Assembly (NCBI RefSeq): GCF_013385425.1
Contig: NZ_JACAQA010000009.1
Coordinates: 1 to 41,690 of the forward strand
Direction: 5' to 3'
From: Pseudomonas gingeri
GTDB lineage: Bacteria > Pseudomonadota > Gammaproteobacteria > Pseudomonadales > Pseudomonadaceae
Length of the DNA: 41,690 bases
Shown here: positions 1 through 8,441 of the stretch, piece after piece
Numbering within the stretch: position 1 is the first letter of the stretch
How the letters are laid out: every line of letters starts with the position of its first letter
Position numbers and translations under genes: made by a program
The notes under the pieces: generated by a model
Seen by the model: the letters and a program-made list of their open reading frames with translations, nothing else
Database searches by the model: none
What the model was told of the DNA's origin: nothing

Positions 1-305
1 CCGGGATCAGTTGACCACTACATCCCCATGTGAAAAAGGTCTTGGCCGGTCTTTCTCCTGAGATCAGCTTGATAGAGCTGCGTGTCAGTCAAAAAATGCG
101 CGTTCATGGGTTTCAATCACAGTCGGCATTTTTTATGATCTTGTTAGATAGGGAGCATAAAGTATTTTCAGGGTGAATATATTCATGCTCTCTACTAGCG
201 CACAATGTTCCCCACACCTGAGGGGTCTGGGAAACATTGGATTTCTGGAAAAATATTTCGCCCTTTGACAGGGGCTGGCCTGGTGAGTATTGATCGAGGA
301 AATGC
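1..305. other. A+T-rich non-coding edge downstream of the immunity genes
   Basis: No convincing gene is seen on either strand. The stretch is clearly richer in A+T than the T6SS genes and lies downstream of the last cargo gene, where old toxin or immunity remnants often accumulate. It holds a small palindrome (TGAATATATTCA, 173-184) and a larger dyad at 204-238. At the very edge, plus-strand frame 1 reads about ten codons to a TGA near 31-33. This could be the end of a gene outside the window, but it is too short to assign. Confidence 0.5.
204..238 (-). terminator. Dyad downstream of the SMI1 gene, possible terminator
   Basis: The arms AATGTTCCC and GGGAAACATT pair with one bulged base and enclose a short G/C-rich loop. 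The hairpin lies about 70 nt after the stop of the minus-strand gene at 306-779, so it could end the effector/immunity transcript. There is no clean U-tract after it, so intrinsic termination is only a guess. Confidence 0.3.
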
Positions 306-779
306 CTATTCTTCGTCCAGATCTTCTTCGTCGATCAGCCCTTGAACGAAGCGGGTAAAGTTCGAGCAGACCAGCGTTTCGGCTCTGACCTGATTCTCGT
401 CAGGGTTTAGATCGCTATCAAAGCTATCGGTCGTGAAATAGCTGATCGCTCCTGAGTCAAGATTCAGGCAAAAGAAGTTACCACCCCAGTCGTTCGCAAA
501 AGGAAGCAGATGCGCGGGAATAACCTGCTTCTTCAGCATGGATTGATAAGTGGAGAGCAGGGTGGCGGATGTATTGGCAAGGGGCTTGAAGGCAGCAACC
601 TCCAAGGGCTCGTCAAAGGTTTCACCGAGCCAATAGGTCCGCTCCGGAACACCGCCGTTGTACCTGAGATAGTGGTCTCGAAAGGGGGCAGGCAGCTTCT
701 TCCCGATTACAGACTCCAGATTGTCGAGATTTGCCGGGCTAATGGCCGCCTCATCGTTCGAGAATGTGTTTTCGATCAT
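306..779 (-). CDS. SMI1/KNR4 family protein, candidate immunity protein
   Basis: A 157-residue acidic, soluble protein without a signal peptide. It fits the SMI1/KNR4 (SUKH) fold: an N-terminal helix leads into a segment with IGKKLPAPFRDHYLRYNGG (about residues 25-43), followed by LLPFANDWGGNFFCLNLDSG (about 91-110), the usual G-G-N/F-x-C/F block. SUKH proteins are a very common class of immunity protein beside polymorphic toxins and usually act in the cytoplasm by binding the toxin. The start is supported by a GGAG ribosome site 7 nt upstream. It is the second gene after the rhs stop, separated from the 871-1485 gene by 91 bp. It may protect against the NucA/NucB-like tail here, or be an orphan kept from a previous toxin tail. 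The family call is good; the partner is inferred. Confidence 0.82.
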   Translation of the reverse strand: MIENTFSNDEAAISPANLDNLESVIGKKLPAPFRDHYLRYNGGVPERTYWLGETFDEPLEVAAFKPLANTSATLLSTYQSMLKKQVIPAHLLPFANDWGGNFFCLNLDSGAISYFTTDSFDSDLNPDENQVRAETLVCSNFTRFVQGLIDEEDLDEE

Positions 780-870
780 CGTTAATCTCCGCTCATGGGG
801 CGCTCCAACGTTTGGATTTAGATATCTTATTGGCCAACGCTTTGGATCGTTGGCGCAGAAGAGCGTAAAC

Positions 871-1485
871 TCACTTGAATGGCGTGATTTTGAACAGTCC
901 GACTGTCGAAATGAGGCTGTTTATCCGGTCTGTTTGTTCTGTGATTTCGTGCTCTATTTTTTCAACAGGATAGGAGGCCTCGGTATCAAAAAATTTTAAC
1001 TTGAGCAGTGTTATCAGCAATATGATTCGTTCATTGCACTCTGCAATGGCATCACCTTTATCCGCGTAGAATCGTATCTTCTCATCGTCCAGTGTTTCGC
1101 CTTCCAAAAAGCGGTTATGCACGCTGAGCTTAACCTTGACTTGCAGTTCGCTGCCGCTGTTCATTGCTTCTAATACGCTTGCCAGCGCGCTGTCGTAAGC
1201 AGAAGTCTCGTTACTTTCCTTGGCCAGTAATCCCTTGAGAACTAAAGCACTTTCAACCCATTCCCAATAATCATAGTTATTTTCAAAAGGGACTTCGGCA
1301 AGTCGGTCGACGATAAATTTTGCCTGCTCTTTCTCCTTGGTGACGTACAAAACGTAAGCCAGCTTGGAGAACGCTTCCAGACGCAATTTGCTGCTTTTGG
1401 TGAATTTTGAAGGAATTTTCTCGAGGTACGTCGCCACGGGGCTGTCGCCTTGGGAAAGAATCTCGAGAACGTCGGTCAGTTTCAT
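871..1485 (-). CDS. Unrecognised 204-residue protein next to the Rhs toxin tail, probable cognate immunity
   Basis: I do not recognise a named domain with certainty. The protein is predicted soluble and mostly helical, with no signal peptide or membrane segment. Its N-terminal half resembles helical-repeat (TPR-like) packing, with segments such as LEAFSKLAYVLYVTKEKEQA (about 38-57) and a Y-D-Y-W-E-W-V-E motif (about 71-78). It starts 17 nt after the rhs stop and has a GGGAG ribosome site before its ATG, so it is probably cotranscribed with rhs. The gene next to an Rhs tail is normally the cognate immunity gene, which is the basis for this call. Its base composition is A+T-rich like the toxin tail and unlike the Rhs core, suggesting the two moved in together. 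It may belong to an existing domain of unknown function. Confidence 0.7.
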   Translation of the reverse strand: MKLTDVLEILSQGDSPVATYLEKIPSKFTKSSKLRLEAFSKLAYVLYVTKEKEQAKFIVDRLAEVPFENNYDYWEWVESALVLKGLLAKESNETSAYDSALASVLEAMNSGSELQVKVKLSVHNRFLEGETLDDEKIRFYADKGDAIAECNERIILLITLLKLKFFDTEASYPVEKIEHEITEQTDRINSLISTVGLFKITPFK

Positions 1486-1502
1486 AGGGAATCTCCCGAA
1501 AA

Positions 1503-4500
1503 TTATTTAACGATAAATTTTACTTTGGTGCCGTCTGGGTAAGGGCTGAGTGCATGGGCAATGGAGGACCCAGCCCCCCGGTTATCACTCGGGTTGATGT
1601 ACCTGACACTCGCGCCTGCACCACCTTCCTTGAGCATGGCCATGGGGAACTCGTCCCTGTCCTTTCCTTTACGTGCGGGGAACCCTGACAGAGAAGTCTT
1701 CCTGTTCTGATCGGCGCCTTTCCTGTTGATAGTGAATATGTCCTTACCTCGTGACTTGATAACACTCTGGATATGGCCAAATGTTTGTCTGTATTGCTTT
1801 TTGGTCAGCTCAAGGACGATGTCGTGAGTTTTGCCGTCTCCGGCTTTGACGCTGCATCCCTTGAAGCCCAGCGGATCCAGCCACGTCAGTGGGTTGGGCG
1901 CGTACTGATAAAGATTGATCCCGCCAGCCAACCCAATCGGATCCGGCGTCGTAAACCGCCCCACATCCGGATCATAAAACCTGAACGTGTTGTAGTGCAG
2001 CCCGGTCTCCCGGTCCAGGTACTGACCCTGGAATCGCAGGTTCTGGTCCTCGATGTAATACGGCTCACGTATTTCTTCAAGGGTGTTGCCCCAGACCCGA
2101 TACCGCGCCTGCCACACCGTGGCTCCATCCGCTTCGGTCAGTTGCTCGGGTAGGCCATTGAGGTCGTTGTGGTAATAGCGGACCTTCTGCAATTCCCCGC
2201 TGCCATCGACCCGGGCCAGCGGTTCATAACCGTTATCGGCATACAGATACAGGCTGGTCTGGCTATTGCGATGTTCCTGCAACAAGCGCAGGCCATCCCA
2301 GGTAAAGTGCGTTTCGCCCAGCGGATAGCCGTTGTTGTCGTGCTCGGTCTTGCCGATACGCCGCCCCAGCGGATCGTAGGTCATGCGCACAACGGTTTCC
2401 CGCGCACCGTCCTGGTTGCGCACCTCGATCAACCGATGTTCGGCGTCATAGGCAAAGCGTTGCACTCGCTGACTGCCGCTACGCTTCTCGATCATCCGGC
2501 CGAAGGCGTCGTAGCGATAACGCTTGTCCTGATAGGTCAGCAGCTTGTTGTGCACCACCAGCCCGGCACTGGCGGACGGGCCGTCCAGCAGGTTGGCGGC
2601 GGCGTCGTAGGCGAAGGTTTCGCTTTGGCCCTGCACGCTGTCCTGGCTGGCGATGATCCGACCCGTCGCGTCGTAATGCAGCAACTGGCGTTGGTCGCCC
2701 CGTGGCTGGCGGTCGAGGCGGCCGATCAGATTATCGCTGGGGTCGTAGTCGAAATGCTTCTGCGCTGGCGCCGGCAATGCTGATGGCTGGCTGGAAGGGC
2801 GGCGCAAGCGTGAGCGCAGGCGTCCAACACGGTCGTATTCGCTGCGGGTGCTGAGCTGGCCCTGGGTGCGCAACACCTCGCGGTGCAGGCGATCACGCTC
2901 GAAATCGCTGATAACCCGGCCGTCCAGATTGATCTGGTGCAGATGTCCGCTGCCGTAATACAGCCGGTTGAGCCAACGCCCATCCGGCAGCTGCGTCTGG
3001 ATCAGATTGCCCAGCTCATCGTAGTGATGCCGTAAGCTACCCGCCGCGCTCTGTTCTTCCTGCAACTGGCCCAGGGCGTCATAAGCAAAGCCGAGCTTTT
3101 GTTCATTACCGTCGTTGTCGGTAAAGGTGATGGCGGTGAGTTGGTCCTGCGGGTTGTAGGCGTACTCGGTACGCCCATCATCGGTGACCTTGGCGATCAG
3201 CCGACCCACCGCATCACGTTCCAACTGGTGGACGATGGGGGCCACCGGCTGCGTCGGTACCAGCGCTAGCCCATTTCCAAACGGTGCCGGAACGTATTCC
3301 ACGCGGATCGCGTTATCCAGCATGTCATAGGCATAACAGCGGGCGCTGCCGTCGAGATCGCGTTGTTCGGTCAGGCGGTCGCCGGCATCCCAGGCAAAGC
3401 GATAGCTCTCGCCATTCTCATTGGTCAGCGCCTGTAAACGCCCATAGGCGTCATAGCCGAACTGCACCTGCCGGCCATGGGCATCGATGCGTTGGCGTAC
3501 CTGGCCGCGACGGTCGTATTGATAACCCGTGCTGTGCCCAGCCGGATTGACATAACCGGTAAGTTGGCCGCTGCCGTCGCGCAGGTACTGTTCGACGCGA
3601 CCGTCCGGCAACTGGCTCTGCAACAGACGACCCTGGGCATCGTGCTGATAGGTCACGCGTTCACCGAGGGCATCGGTGACCACCTGCAGATGACCGCGCC
3701 GGTCGTAGCTGAAGGTGGTCGGCGAACCCGAGCAGTCGACATGGCGAATCAACTGCCCCAGGTCGTTCCACTGCAAGGTTTTGCTTTTACCCGTGGCGTC
3801 GATGATCTCGACCACCTGACCCTGGGCATCGAAACGGTATTGGGTGACTTGCCCCAGTGGATCGGTCTCGTGGGTGCAGTTGCCGCGCGGGTCGTAGCGG
3901 TATTGCCAGCTGTTGCCCGCCGCGTCGGTCTCCACCAGCGGCAGCGACCAGTGTTCCAGCCACAAGGTCGACTCGCTGCGCCCCAACGGATCGACGCTGG
4001 CGCTGAGATTGCCCGCTTCGTCGTAGCTGAACTGATGCCGCCCGCCCTGGGGATCGGTGGCGCCGAGCAACTGGCGCTCGTCGTTCCACTCGAAGTGCCA
4101 GGTATGGCCGAGGTTGTCGCTGTATTCGGTGATCTGGTGCTGCGGGTTCCAGCGACGGATGCTCACACGCTTCAAGCCATCGGTGACACGGGTGATGCCG
4201 TTACTCAGGTCGTAGTCGAATAGATATTCGTCGCCGTCATCGGTCCAGTGGCGAATCACTCGCCACTCAAGGTGTTCGACCTGCGCCCACTGATAGAAAC
4301 AGCGCAGCCCGGTAGGCAACTGATGTTCGACCATCCGCCGCCCGTTATCGTAGGCAAAGCGCCGTTGCACTTGACCAAGGCTGTCGCGCACTTCGGCCAG
4401 GTCGCCGCTGCTGTCGTAGTCGTAGCTGACCAGCACTTCGCGTTGCTGGTCGGCAAATAACCGCTCGATCTGGCTGACACGCCGAGGCCACTGGGTACTG

Positions 4501-5909
4501 TAGATCAGTTCCACTTGCACCAGATCGAGGGTATCGCGCAGTCGAACCAGCCGCCCCGACTCGTCGTAATCGAGATAGATCCGGTTGTCATTGCGGTCGC
4601 CCAGTTGGCTCAGGCGCAGAGTCGAAGGATCGGCCAGGGTCGGTTCGAACAGACGATACAAGCCGTCATCGCTTTCGATCAGCAGTTGTCCATTACCGTT
4701 GCGCCGCACCGCGAGGCCGTCCCCCGGACTGAACACCGCGCCGCCCAACGGAATCGGGCCCATATCGATACGTCGCGCCTGTTCATCGGTATAGATCAGC
4801 CGCTCGCCGCCTTCGGGATGCACCTCGATACGCACGCCGATTTCATAGGGCAGGCTCCAGCCTGTACCGAGCAATGTGTCGCGACGTTCATCACGACTGT
4901 TGTAGAAACGCTGCCAGTCGATGGGCAGGATGCCGGGCAGGACAAAGTCCAGCTCGTCCTCGCTGCCCAGCACCTTGGCGCCCGTCGCGGCATGCACCGG
5001 ATTCGGCGAACCCGCGATAGCGTTGGTCAGCGCACCGATGGCCTGGCTGGTGACGAAAGAATTGACCCCGGCCAGCAACATGCACGGCAGATTGCTGAGG
5101 AACTTGCCCTTGCTGCCCTTGAGCATCATCAGCGCGGTAATCGCCAATCCGACGCCGGGTGTCTTGCCGCTGCGAATCTCGCGCACCACCACCGAACCGC
5201 CGCCAATGGTGACATTGGGCGAGATCAGCCCAGCCGAAACCACGGTGGCATCGCAGGTGCTGCGATCGCCACTGCGCACGGCGGGTTGCCCGTTGATGCT
5301 GACCTTTTCCGAACCTTCGGCAAGAAACTGCGGCGGCATCGGCGGATGCTTCATGCAGGTCACCAGGTCCAGCGGTTTGGGCACCGCACCGGGTGCCGGT
5401 GTCGCCACCGTGGGCCGCCACATCTGCGAGAAAAAGCCCTTGGCCATATCGAGGAAGCCCGGTTCCTCGGCCTTGTCACTCTCGGCGGGAGCGGCGTCTT
5501 CGCTCTCGGGCGTGCCCGCCGGAGCCACATGGGACGGCACCGCACCGGCGGCGCGGGCGGCTGGAATCGAGTTGATCAGGGTGTCGGTGGAGCCGCTGAG
5601 AATCGTCGCCTGCACCGTGGGCGGAAAGAGGCCGTTGCCGATGTCCTCGCACATCTTGCTCAGGCCCTTGTCGGCGCCGGTCTTGCTCATCGCCACGCCG
5701 ACAATGACCCCGACCACCGCGCCGAGGACACAGGCGCCCAGCCCGCCGGTCGCAACGGTGATCCCGGTCGCGGCAACCACCGCTGCCGTCGCCAGTGCGG
5801 TGATTGCCACATTGGCTGCGACCTCCAGCACACCGCCGAGAATATCGGCCATCATCGAGGTATGGGACAGTCCATCGCCCAGCCGGGCGGCCCACAGTGC
5901 GTCAGACAT
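1503..5909 (-). CDS. PAAR-Rhs T6SS effector with C-terminal NucA/NucB-like DNase
   Basis: A 1468-residue specialised effector. Domains in order: a prePAAR motif AARLGDGLSH (7-16); a hydrophobic Ala/Val/Gly-rich membrane region (about 26-75); a PAAR domain (about 95-245) interrupted by an acidic Pro/Ala linker, with candidate metal ligands in its second half (Cys185, His188, Cys219); a second hydrophobic stretch (about 252-300); then the Rhs/YD-repeat shell. The shell ends at a DPIGLAGG to DPLG block (about 1323-1348), the usual site of toxin-tail autocleavage. The 120-residue tail (1503-1865 in DNA) carries RDEFPMAM (about 1418-1425), GGAGASVRYI and PSDNRGAG, matching the NucA/NucB nuclease pattern. 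The likely role is delivery of a DNase into rival cells on a VgrG spike. The Eag-type chaperone gene lies 12 nt upstream and vgrG just before it. The architecture is clear; toxin activity is inferred from motifs. Confidence 0.92.
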   Translation of the reverse strand: MSDALWAARLGDGLSHTSMMADILGGVLEVAANVAITALATAAVVAATGITVATGGLGACVLGAVVGVIVGVAMSKTGADKGLSKMCEDIGNGLFPPTVQATILSGSTDTLINSIPAARAAGAVPSHVAPAGTPESEDAAPAESDKAEEPGFLDMAKGFFSQMWRPTVATPAPGAVPKPLDLVTCMKHPPMPPQFLAEGSEKVSINGQPAVRSGDRSTCDATVVSAGLISPNVTIGGGSVVVREIRSGKTPGVGLAITALMMLKGSKGKFLSNLPCMLLAGVNSFVTSQAIGALTNAIAGSPNPVHAATGAKVLGSEDELDFVLPGILPIDWQRFYNSRDERRDTLLGTGWSLPYEIGVRIEVHPEGGERLIYTDEQARRIDMGPIPLGGAVFSPGDGLAVRRNGNGQLLIESDDGLYRLFEPTLADPSTLRLSQLGDRNDNRIYLDYDESGRLVRLRDTLDLVQVELIYSTQWPRRVSQIERLFADQQREVLVSYDYDSSGDLAEVRDSLGQVQRRFAYDNGRRMVEHQLPTGLRCFYQWAQVEHLEWRVIRHWTDDGDEYLFDYDLSNGITRVTDGLKRVSIRRWNPQHQITEYSDNLGHTWHFEWNDERQLLGATDPQGGRHQFSYDEAGNLSASVDPLGRSESTLWLEHWSLPLVETDAAGNSWQYRYDPRGNCTHETDPLGQVTQYRFDAQGQVVEIIDATGKSKTLQWNDLGQLIRHVDCSGSPTTFSYDRRGHLQVVTDALGERVTYQHDAQGRLLQSQLPDGRVEQYLRDGSGQLTGYVNPAGHSTGYQYDRRGQVRQRIDAHGRQVQFGYDAYGRLQALTNENGESYRFAWDAGDRLTEQRDLDGSARCYAYDMLDNAIRVEYVPAPFGNGLALVPTQPVAPIVHQLERDAVGRLIAKVTDDGRTEYAYNPQDQLTAITFTDNDGNEQKLGFAYDALGQLQEEQSAAGSLRHHYDELGNLIQTQLPDGRWLNRLYYGSGHLHQINLDGRVISDFERDRLHREVLRTQGQLSTRSEYDRVGRLRSRLRRPSSQPSALPAPAQKHFDYDPSDNLIGRLDRQPRGDQRQLLHYDATGRIIASQDSVQGQSETFAYDAAANLLDGPSASAGLVVHNKLLTYQDKRYRYDAFGRMIEKRSGSQRVQRFAYDAEHRLIEVRNQDGARETVVRMTYDPLGRRIGKTEHDNNGYPLGETHFTWDGLRLLQEHRNSQTSLYLYADNGYEPLARVDGSGELQKVRYYHNDLNGLPEQLTEADGATVWQARYRVWGNTLEEIREPYYIEDQNLRFQGQYLDRETGLHYNTFRFYDPDVGRFTTPDPIGLAGGINLYQYAPNPLTWLDPLGFKGCSVKAGDGKTHDIVLELTKKQYRQTFGHIQSVIKSRGKDIFTINRKGADQNRKTSLSGFPARKGKDRDEFPMAMLKEGGAGASVRYINPSDNRGAGSSIAHALSPYPDGTKVKFIVK

Positions 5910-5921
5910 GCACGGCTTCCG

Positions 5922-6356
5922 TCACACCACCCGGTCGAATTGCAGGGACTGCTTGATCGTCGCCCAATGCGCCGCTTCGGCATCCCCCAACTTGTCAGCC
6001 TTGACGTAACTCAGGGCGAGCATCTTGCGGGTGCCCGGCAACACCAGCGCGAGCTGGTACTGGAAGACCTTCTCCGCGCCCTTGCTGAACTGGCTGCGCA
6101 GCTCGATGCCATCCACCGACTGATCGGCGCCCAGGCGCACGGCCTGGCCCGGTTGGTAGCGCAGTTCCTGGACCTGTTGCTCCAGGCGCTTGAGCTGGGC
6201 GTCGAAGTTGCTTTGCAGGGTTTCACCCTCGGCCAGCTGGCTGCGACTGACGATCAGCGAAGTCCCCAGCTCCGGAAACTTGAGGATATTGATCGAGGCG
6301 TCCAGCAGCTCGCTCTCGGGCAGGGCGAACTGGAATTCATTGAGGCGGTAGGTCAT
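5922..6356 (-). CDS. Eag-type T6SS effector chaperone (DcrB/DUF1795 family)
   Basis: A 144-residue protein of the DUF1795/DcrB-like fold used by Eag chaperones such as EagT6 and EagR. The N-terminus (LNEFQFALPESELLDASINI, about 5-24) and the alternating strands that follow fit the family, and there is no signal peptide, so it acts in the cytoplasm. Eag proteins bind the hydrophobic membrane segments and prePAAR region of their effector, keep it soluble and help mount it on VgrG. The gene sits between vgrG and the PAAR-Rhs gene, 12 nt before the latter and 15 nt after the vgrG stop, which is the standard placement. The Rhs protein has the N-terminal membrane segments expected of an Eag client. 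No strong ribosome site is visible, so translational coupling is likely. Confidence 0.87.
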   Translation of the reverse strand: MTYRLNEFQFALPESELLDASINILKFPELGTSLIVSRSQLAEGETLQSNFDAQLKRLEQQVQELRYQPGQAVRLGADQSVDGIELRSQFSKGAEKVFQYQLALVLPGTRKMLALSYVKADKLGDAEAAHWATIKQSLQFDRVV

Positions 6357-6371
6357 GGCTCGCGAATCTCG

Positions 6372-8303
6372 TTATTTGGGCTTGGGGAACATCGCGTTGA
6401 CGCTGGCGTCGATGCTGCCTTTGACGCCTTGGCCTTCGGGCGACGCGCCGGGGCCGCCGCCGTTGTTCAGGTGCAGGGTGCCGCCGGTGTTGAACTCGGC
6501 ATCGCCCGAGGCATGGAAGCTGATCTGCACGCCGCTCAGGTTGATCTGGCCGCTGGCATTCAGTTCCAGCACGCTTTCACCGCAGACCAGGCGCAGGTTT
6601 TCGCCGACCTCGATGACATAGCTCTGGCTGATGCTGTCGGTCTTCTTGCGGCCGACCACCAGGATGTCGTCGTCCTTGACCGCGCGCAGGCGCACCGAGC
6701 CGATGGTCACCGTCTCGTCGCGCCCCACGCTCTTGTTGCGGTCGTGGCCCACCGCATGGCTCTCGTCGACCTCGACCACGATGTCCTGGTTGCGCTCGGC
6801 ATGGATGTACAGCTGCTCGGCGCCTTTCTTGTCTTCCATGCGGATTTCGTTGAAGTTGGCCGGGCTGCCGCCCTTGCTCGAACGGCTTTTCATGCCGCTT
6901 TGGGTGGCGTTGGCGGGCAGGTCGTAGGGCACCGTCTGTTCGGCGTTGTAGACCCGGCCGGTGATGATCGGCCGGTCGGGATCGCCTTCGAGAAAGCTGA
7001 CGATGACTTCCTGGCCGATCCGCGGAATCTGCATCGAGCCCCAGTTCTTGCCGGCCCAGGCCTGGGACACGCGAATCCAGCAGGAGCTGTTTTCGTTGGA
7101 CTGGTCGTGGCGGTCCCAGTGGAAGTGCACCTTGACCCGGCCGAACTGGTCGGTCCAGATTTCCTCGCCGGCCGGGCCCACCACCACGGCGGTCTGCGGG
7201 CCTTTGACGGTGGGCCGCGCGGTGTTCGCCAAGGGGCGGAAGCTCTGTTGCGCGTCGATGCAGCTCAGGCTGCTTTCGAACTGCGCGCCGGCCCCTGTCG
7301 CGCCGGACTCCAGGTTTTCCTGGGCGATGTAGTAACGGGCGCCGACGATCAGGTACTCGCGATTCTGGTCCTGGCGGCCGAAGCCGGTGAGGCTGAACAA
7401 GTGCCCGGAGCCCAGGCCGCGGGCGTTGCCGTTGAGTTCGACCCGTTCATGCAGACTCTGGATCGCTTCGATACGGGTGCGTGCGTAGTGCTCGCCGTCC
7501 TGGCTCTGCACGTAGGTGCCGGGGTAGTCGTACAGCGGATAGTCGCCGGCGGTGTGCGGGCGCGGCATGGCCGAGCGCACGTCGATCCGTGCGCTGGGGC
7601 GCTGGAAGTCGTAGTCGTTGAGTTCCAGGGAGCCGGGCTGGACTTCCTGGGCCAGGTGCCAGCCGTTGAGGTGGTCGCGCTCGCGATGCTGGCCGTCCGG
7701 CGGGTAGTAGGGCAGCGATTCGTAGCCCGGGGCGCTGTGGTGGGCGCCGTAGGCGTCGGCCAGGACCAGCACATGGCGGTCCTTTTCATGGCGGAAGTAG
7801 TAGTAGATACCTTCCTGTTCCATCAGCCGGCTGACGAAGTCGAAGCTGCTTTCGCGGTACTGGACGCAGTATTCCCACTCGCGATAGGGCTGGCTGAGGG
7901 CGTCTTCGAAGTCTGAGAAGCCGAGGTCGCGGAACACCTGCTTGATGATCTGCGGGATGCTCTGGTGCTGGAAGATCCGGCAGTCGGAGGTACGGGTCAG
8001 CAGCCAGAGCCAGGGGCGCAGGGTCACCGAGTAGCTGGCGAACTGGCCCTGGCTGACGTTCTGGCTGCAGCGGGCGACGATGCCGTGGAAGTGGCGCAGG
8101 CCGCCCTGGACCTGTAGCGACAGGCTCATGGGCTTGCCCAGCAACTGGTTGAGGTCCAGGGCGCCGTCGTTGGAGGTCAGGTGCAATTCGTAGTCGAACA
8201 GCCGCCCCAGCTCCTCGCCGCCGCCGAAATCCTTGAGCAACAGGACATCCGGCCCGAGGGGGCTGTTGATCTGGGCCAGGCGGGTGGCTTGGGTGAATAG
8301 CAT
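6372..8303 (-). CDS. vgrG: T6SS spike protein VgrG
   Basis: A 643-residue VgrG, about the length of P. aeruginosa VgrG1a. The N-terminal half has the gp27-like fold, with markers such as FDYELHLTSND (about 36-46), YREWEYCVQYRESSFDFVSRLMEQEGIYYYF (about 145-175) and GRVKVHFHWDR (about 389-399). It is followed by the gp5-like OB segment (RVSQAWAGKNWGSMQIPRIGQEVIVSFLEGDPDRPIITG) and a repetitive beta-helix ending in a short Gly-rich tail. No extra effector domain follows, so the protein is a spike that carries the PAAR-Rhs tip. It lies downstream of clpV across a REP hairpin and directly upstream of the eag and rhs genes, which marks that pair as its cargo. Confidence 0.96.
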   Translation of the reverse strand: MLFTQATRLAQINSPLGPDVLLLKDFGGGEELGRLFDYELHLTSNDGALDLNQLLGKPMSLSLQVQGGLRHFHGIVARCSQNVSQGQFASYSVTLRPWLWLLTRTSDCRIFQHQSIPQIIKQVFRDLGFSDFEDALSQPYREWEYCVQYRESSFDFVSRLMEQEGIYYYFRHEKDRHVLVLADAYGAHHSAPGYESLPYYPPDGQHRERDHLNGWHLAQEVQPGSLELNDYDFQRPSARIDVRSAMPRPHTAGDYPLYDYPGTYVQSQDGEHYARTRIEAIQSLHERVELNGNARGLGSGHLFSLTGFGRQDQNREYLIVGARYYIAQENLESGATGAGAQFESSLSCIDAQQSFRPLANTARPTVKGPQTAVVVGPAGEEIWTDQFGRVKVHFHWDRHDQSNENSSCWIRVSQAWAGKNWGSMQIPRIGQEVIVSFLEGDPDRPIITGRVYNAEQTVPYDLPANATQSGMKSRSSKGGSPANFNEIRMEDKKGAEQLYIHAERNQDIVVEVDESHAVGHDRNKSVGRDETVTIGSVRLRAVKDDDILVVGRKKTDSISQSYVIEVGENLRLVCGESVLELNASGQINLSGVQISFHASGDAEFNTGGTLHLNNGGGPGASPEGQGVKGSIDASVNAMFPKPK

Positions 8304-8340
8304 GGGTTATCTCTGGGTATTGTGGTGTTCGGGCGGGCCT

Positions 8341-8433
8341 CTTCGCGGGCAAGCTCCGCTCCCACAGGTCTTCTGTCGTACACAAAATACGGGAACGACA
8401 CAGACACTGTGGGAGCGGAGCTTGCCCGCGAAG
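8341..8433. repeat. REPIN-type inverted repeat between clpV and vgrG
   Basis: Two perfect 27-nt arms (8341-8367 and 8407-8433), beginning CTTCGCGGGCAAGCTCCGC on the plus strand, face each other across a 39-nt spacer containing GTCGTACACA. This is the Pseudomonas REP doublet (REPIN) layout. It begins 8 nt after the clpV stop in the direction of transcription and can form a long hairpin in the mRNA between clpV and vgrG. It could shield the 3' end of the clpV message or dampen read-through to vgrG. Confidence 0.93.
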
Positions 8434-8441
8434 ACGTCGGA

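Noticed and set aside
1..33. Ten-codon frame ending at TGA, possible end of a gene beyond the left edge
   Set aside because: It is too short to identify or to tell from chance.
204..238. Palindrome GTTCCCCACACCTGAGGGG resembling a type I-E CRISPR repeat
   Set aside because: Only one copy exists in the window; there is no repeat-spacer periodicity and no cas gene.
4515..7916. 1133-codon plus-strand open frame
   Set aside because: It lies antisense to rhs, eag and vgrG, all with strong family motifs; long antisense frames are common in G/C-rich coding DNA and this one shows no recognisable domain.
8341..8433. REP hairpin as a simple intrinsic terminator
   Set aside because: It has no T-tract, and near-identical elements at 20190 and 36801 show it is a dispersed repeat.
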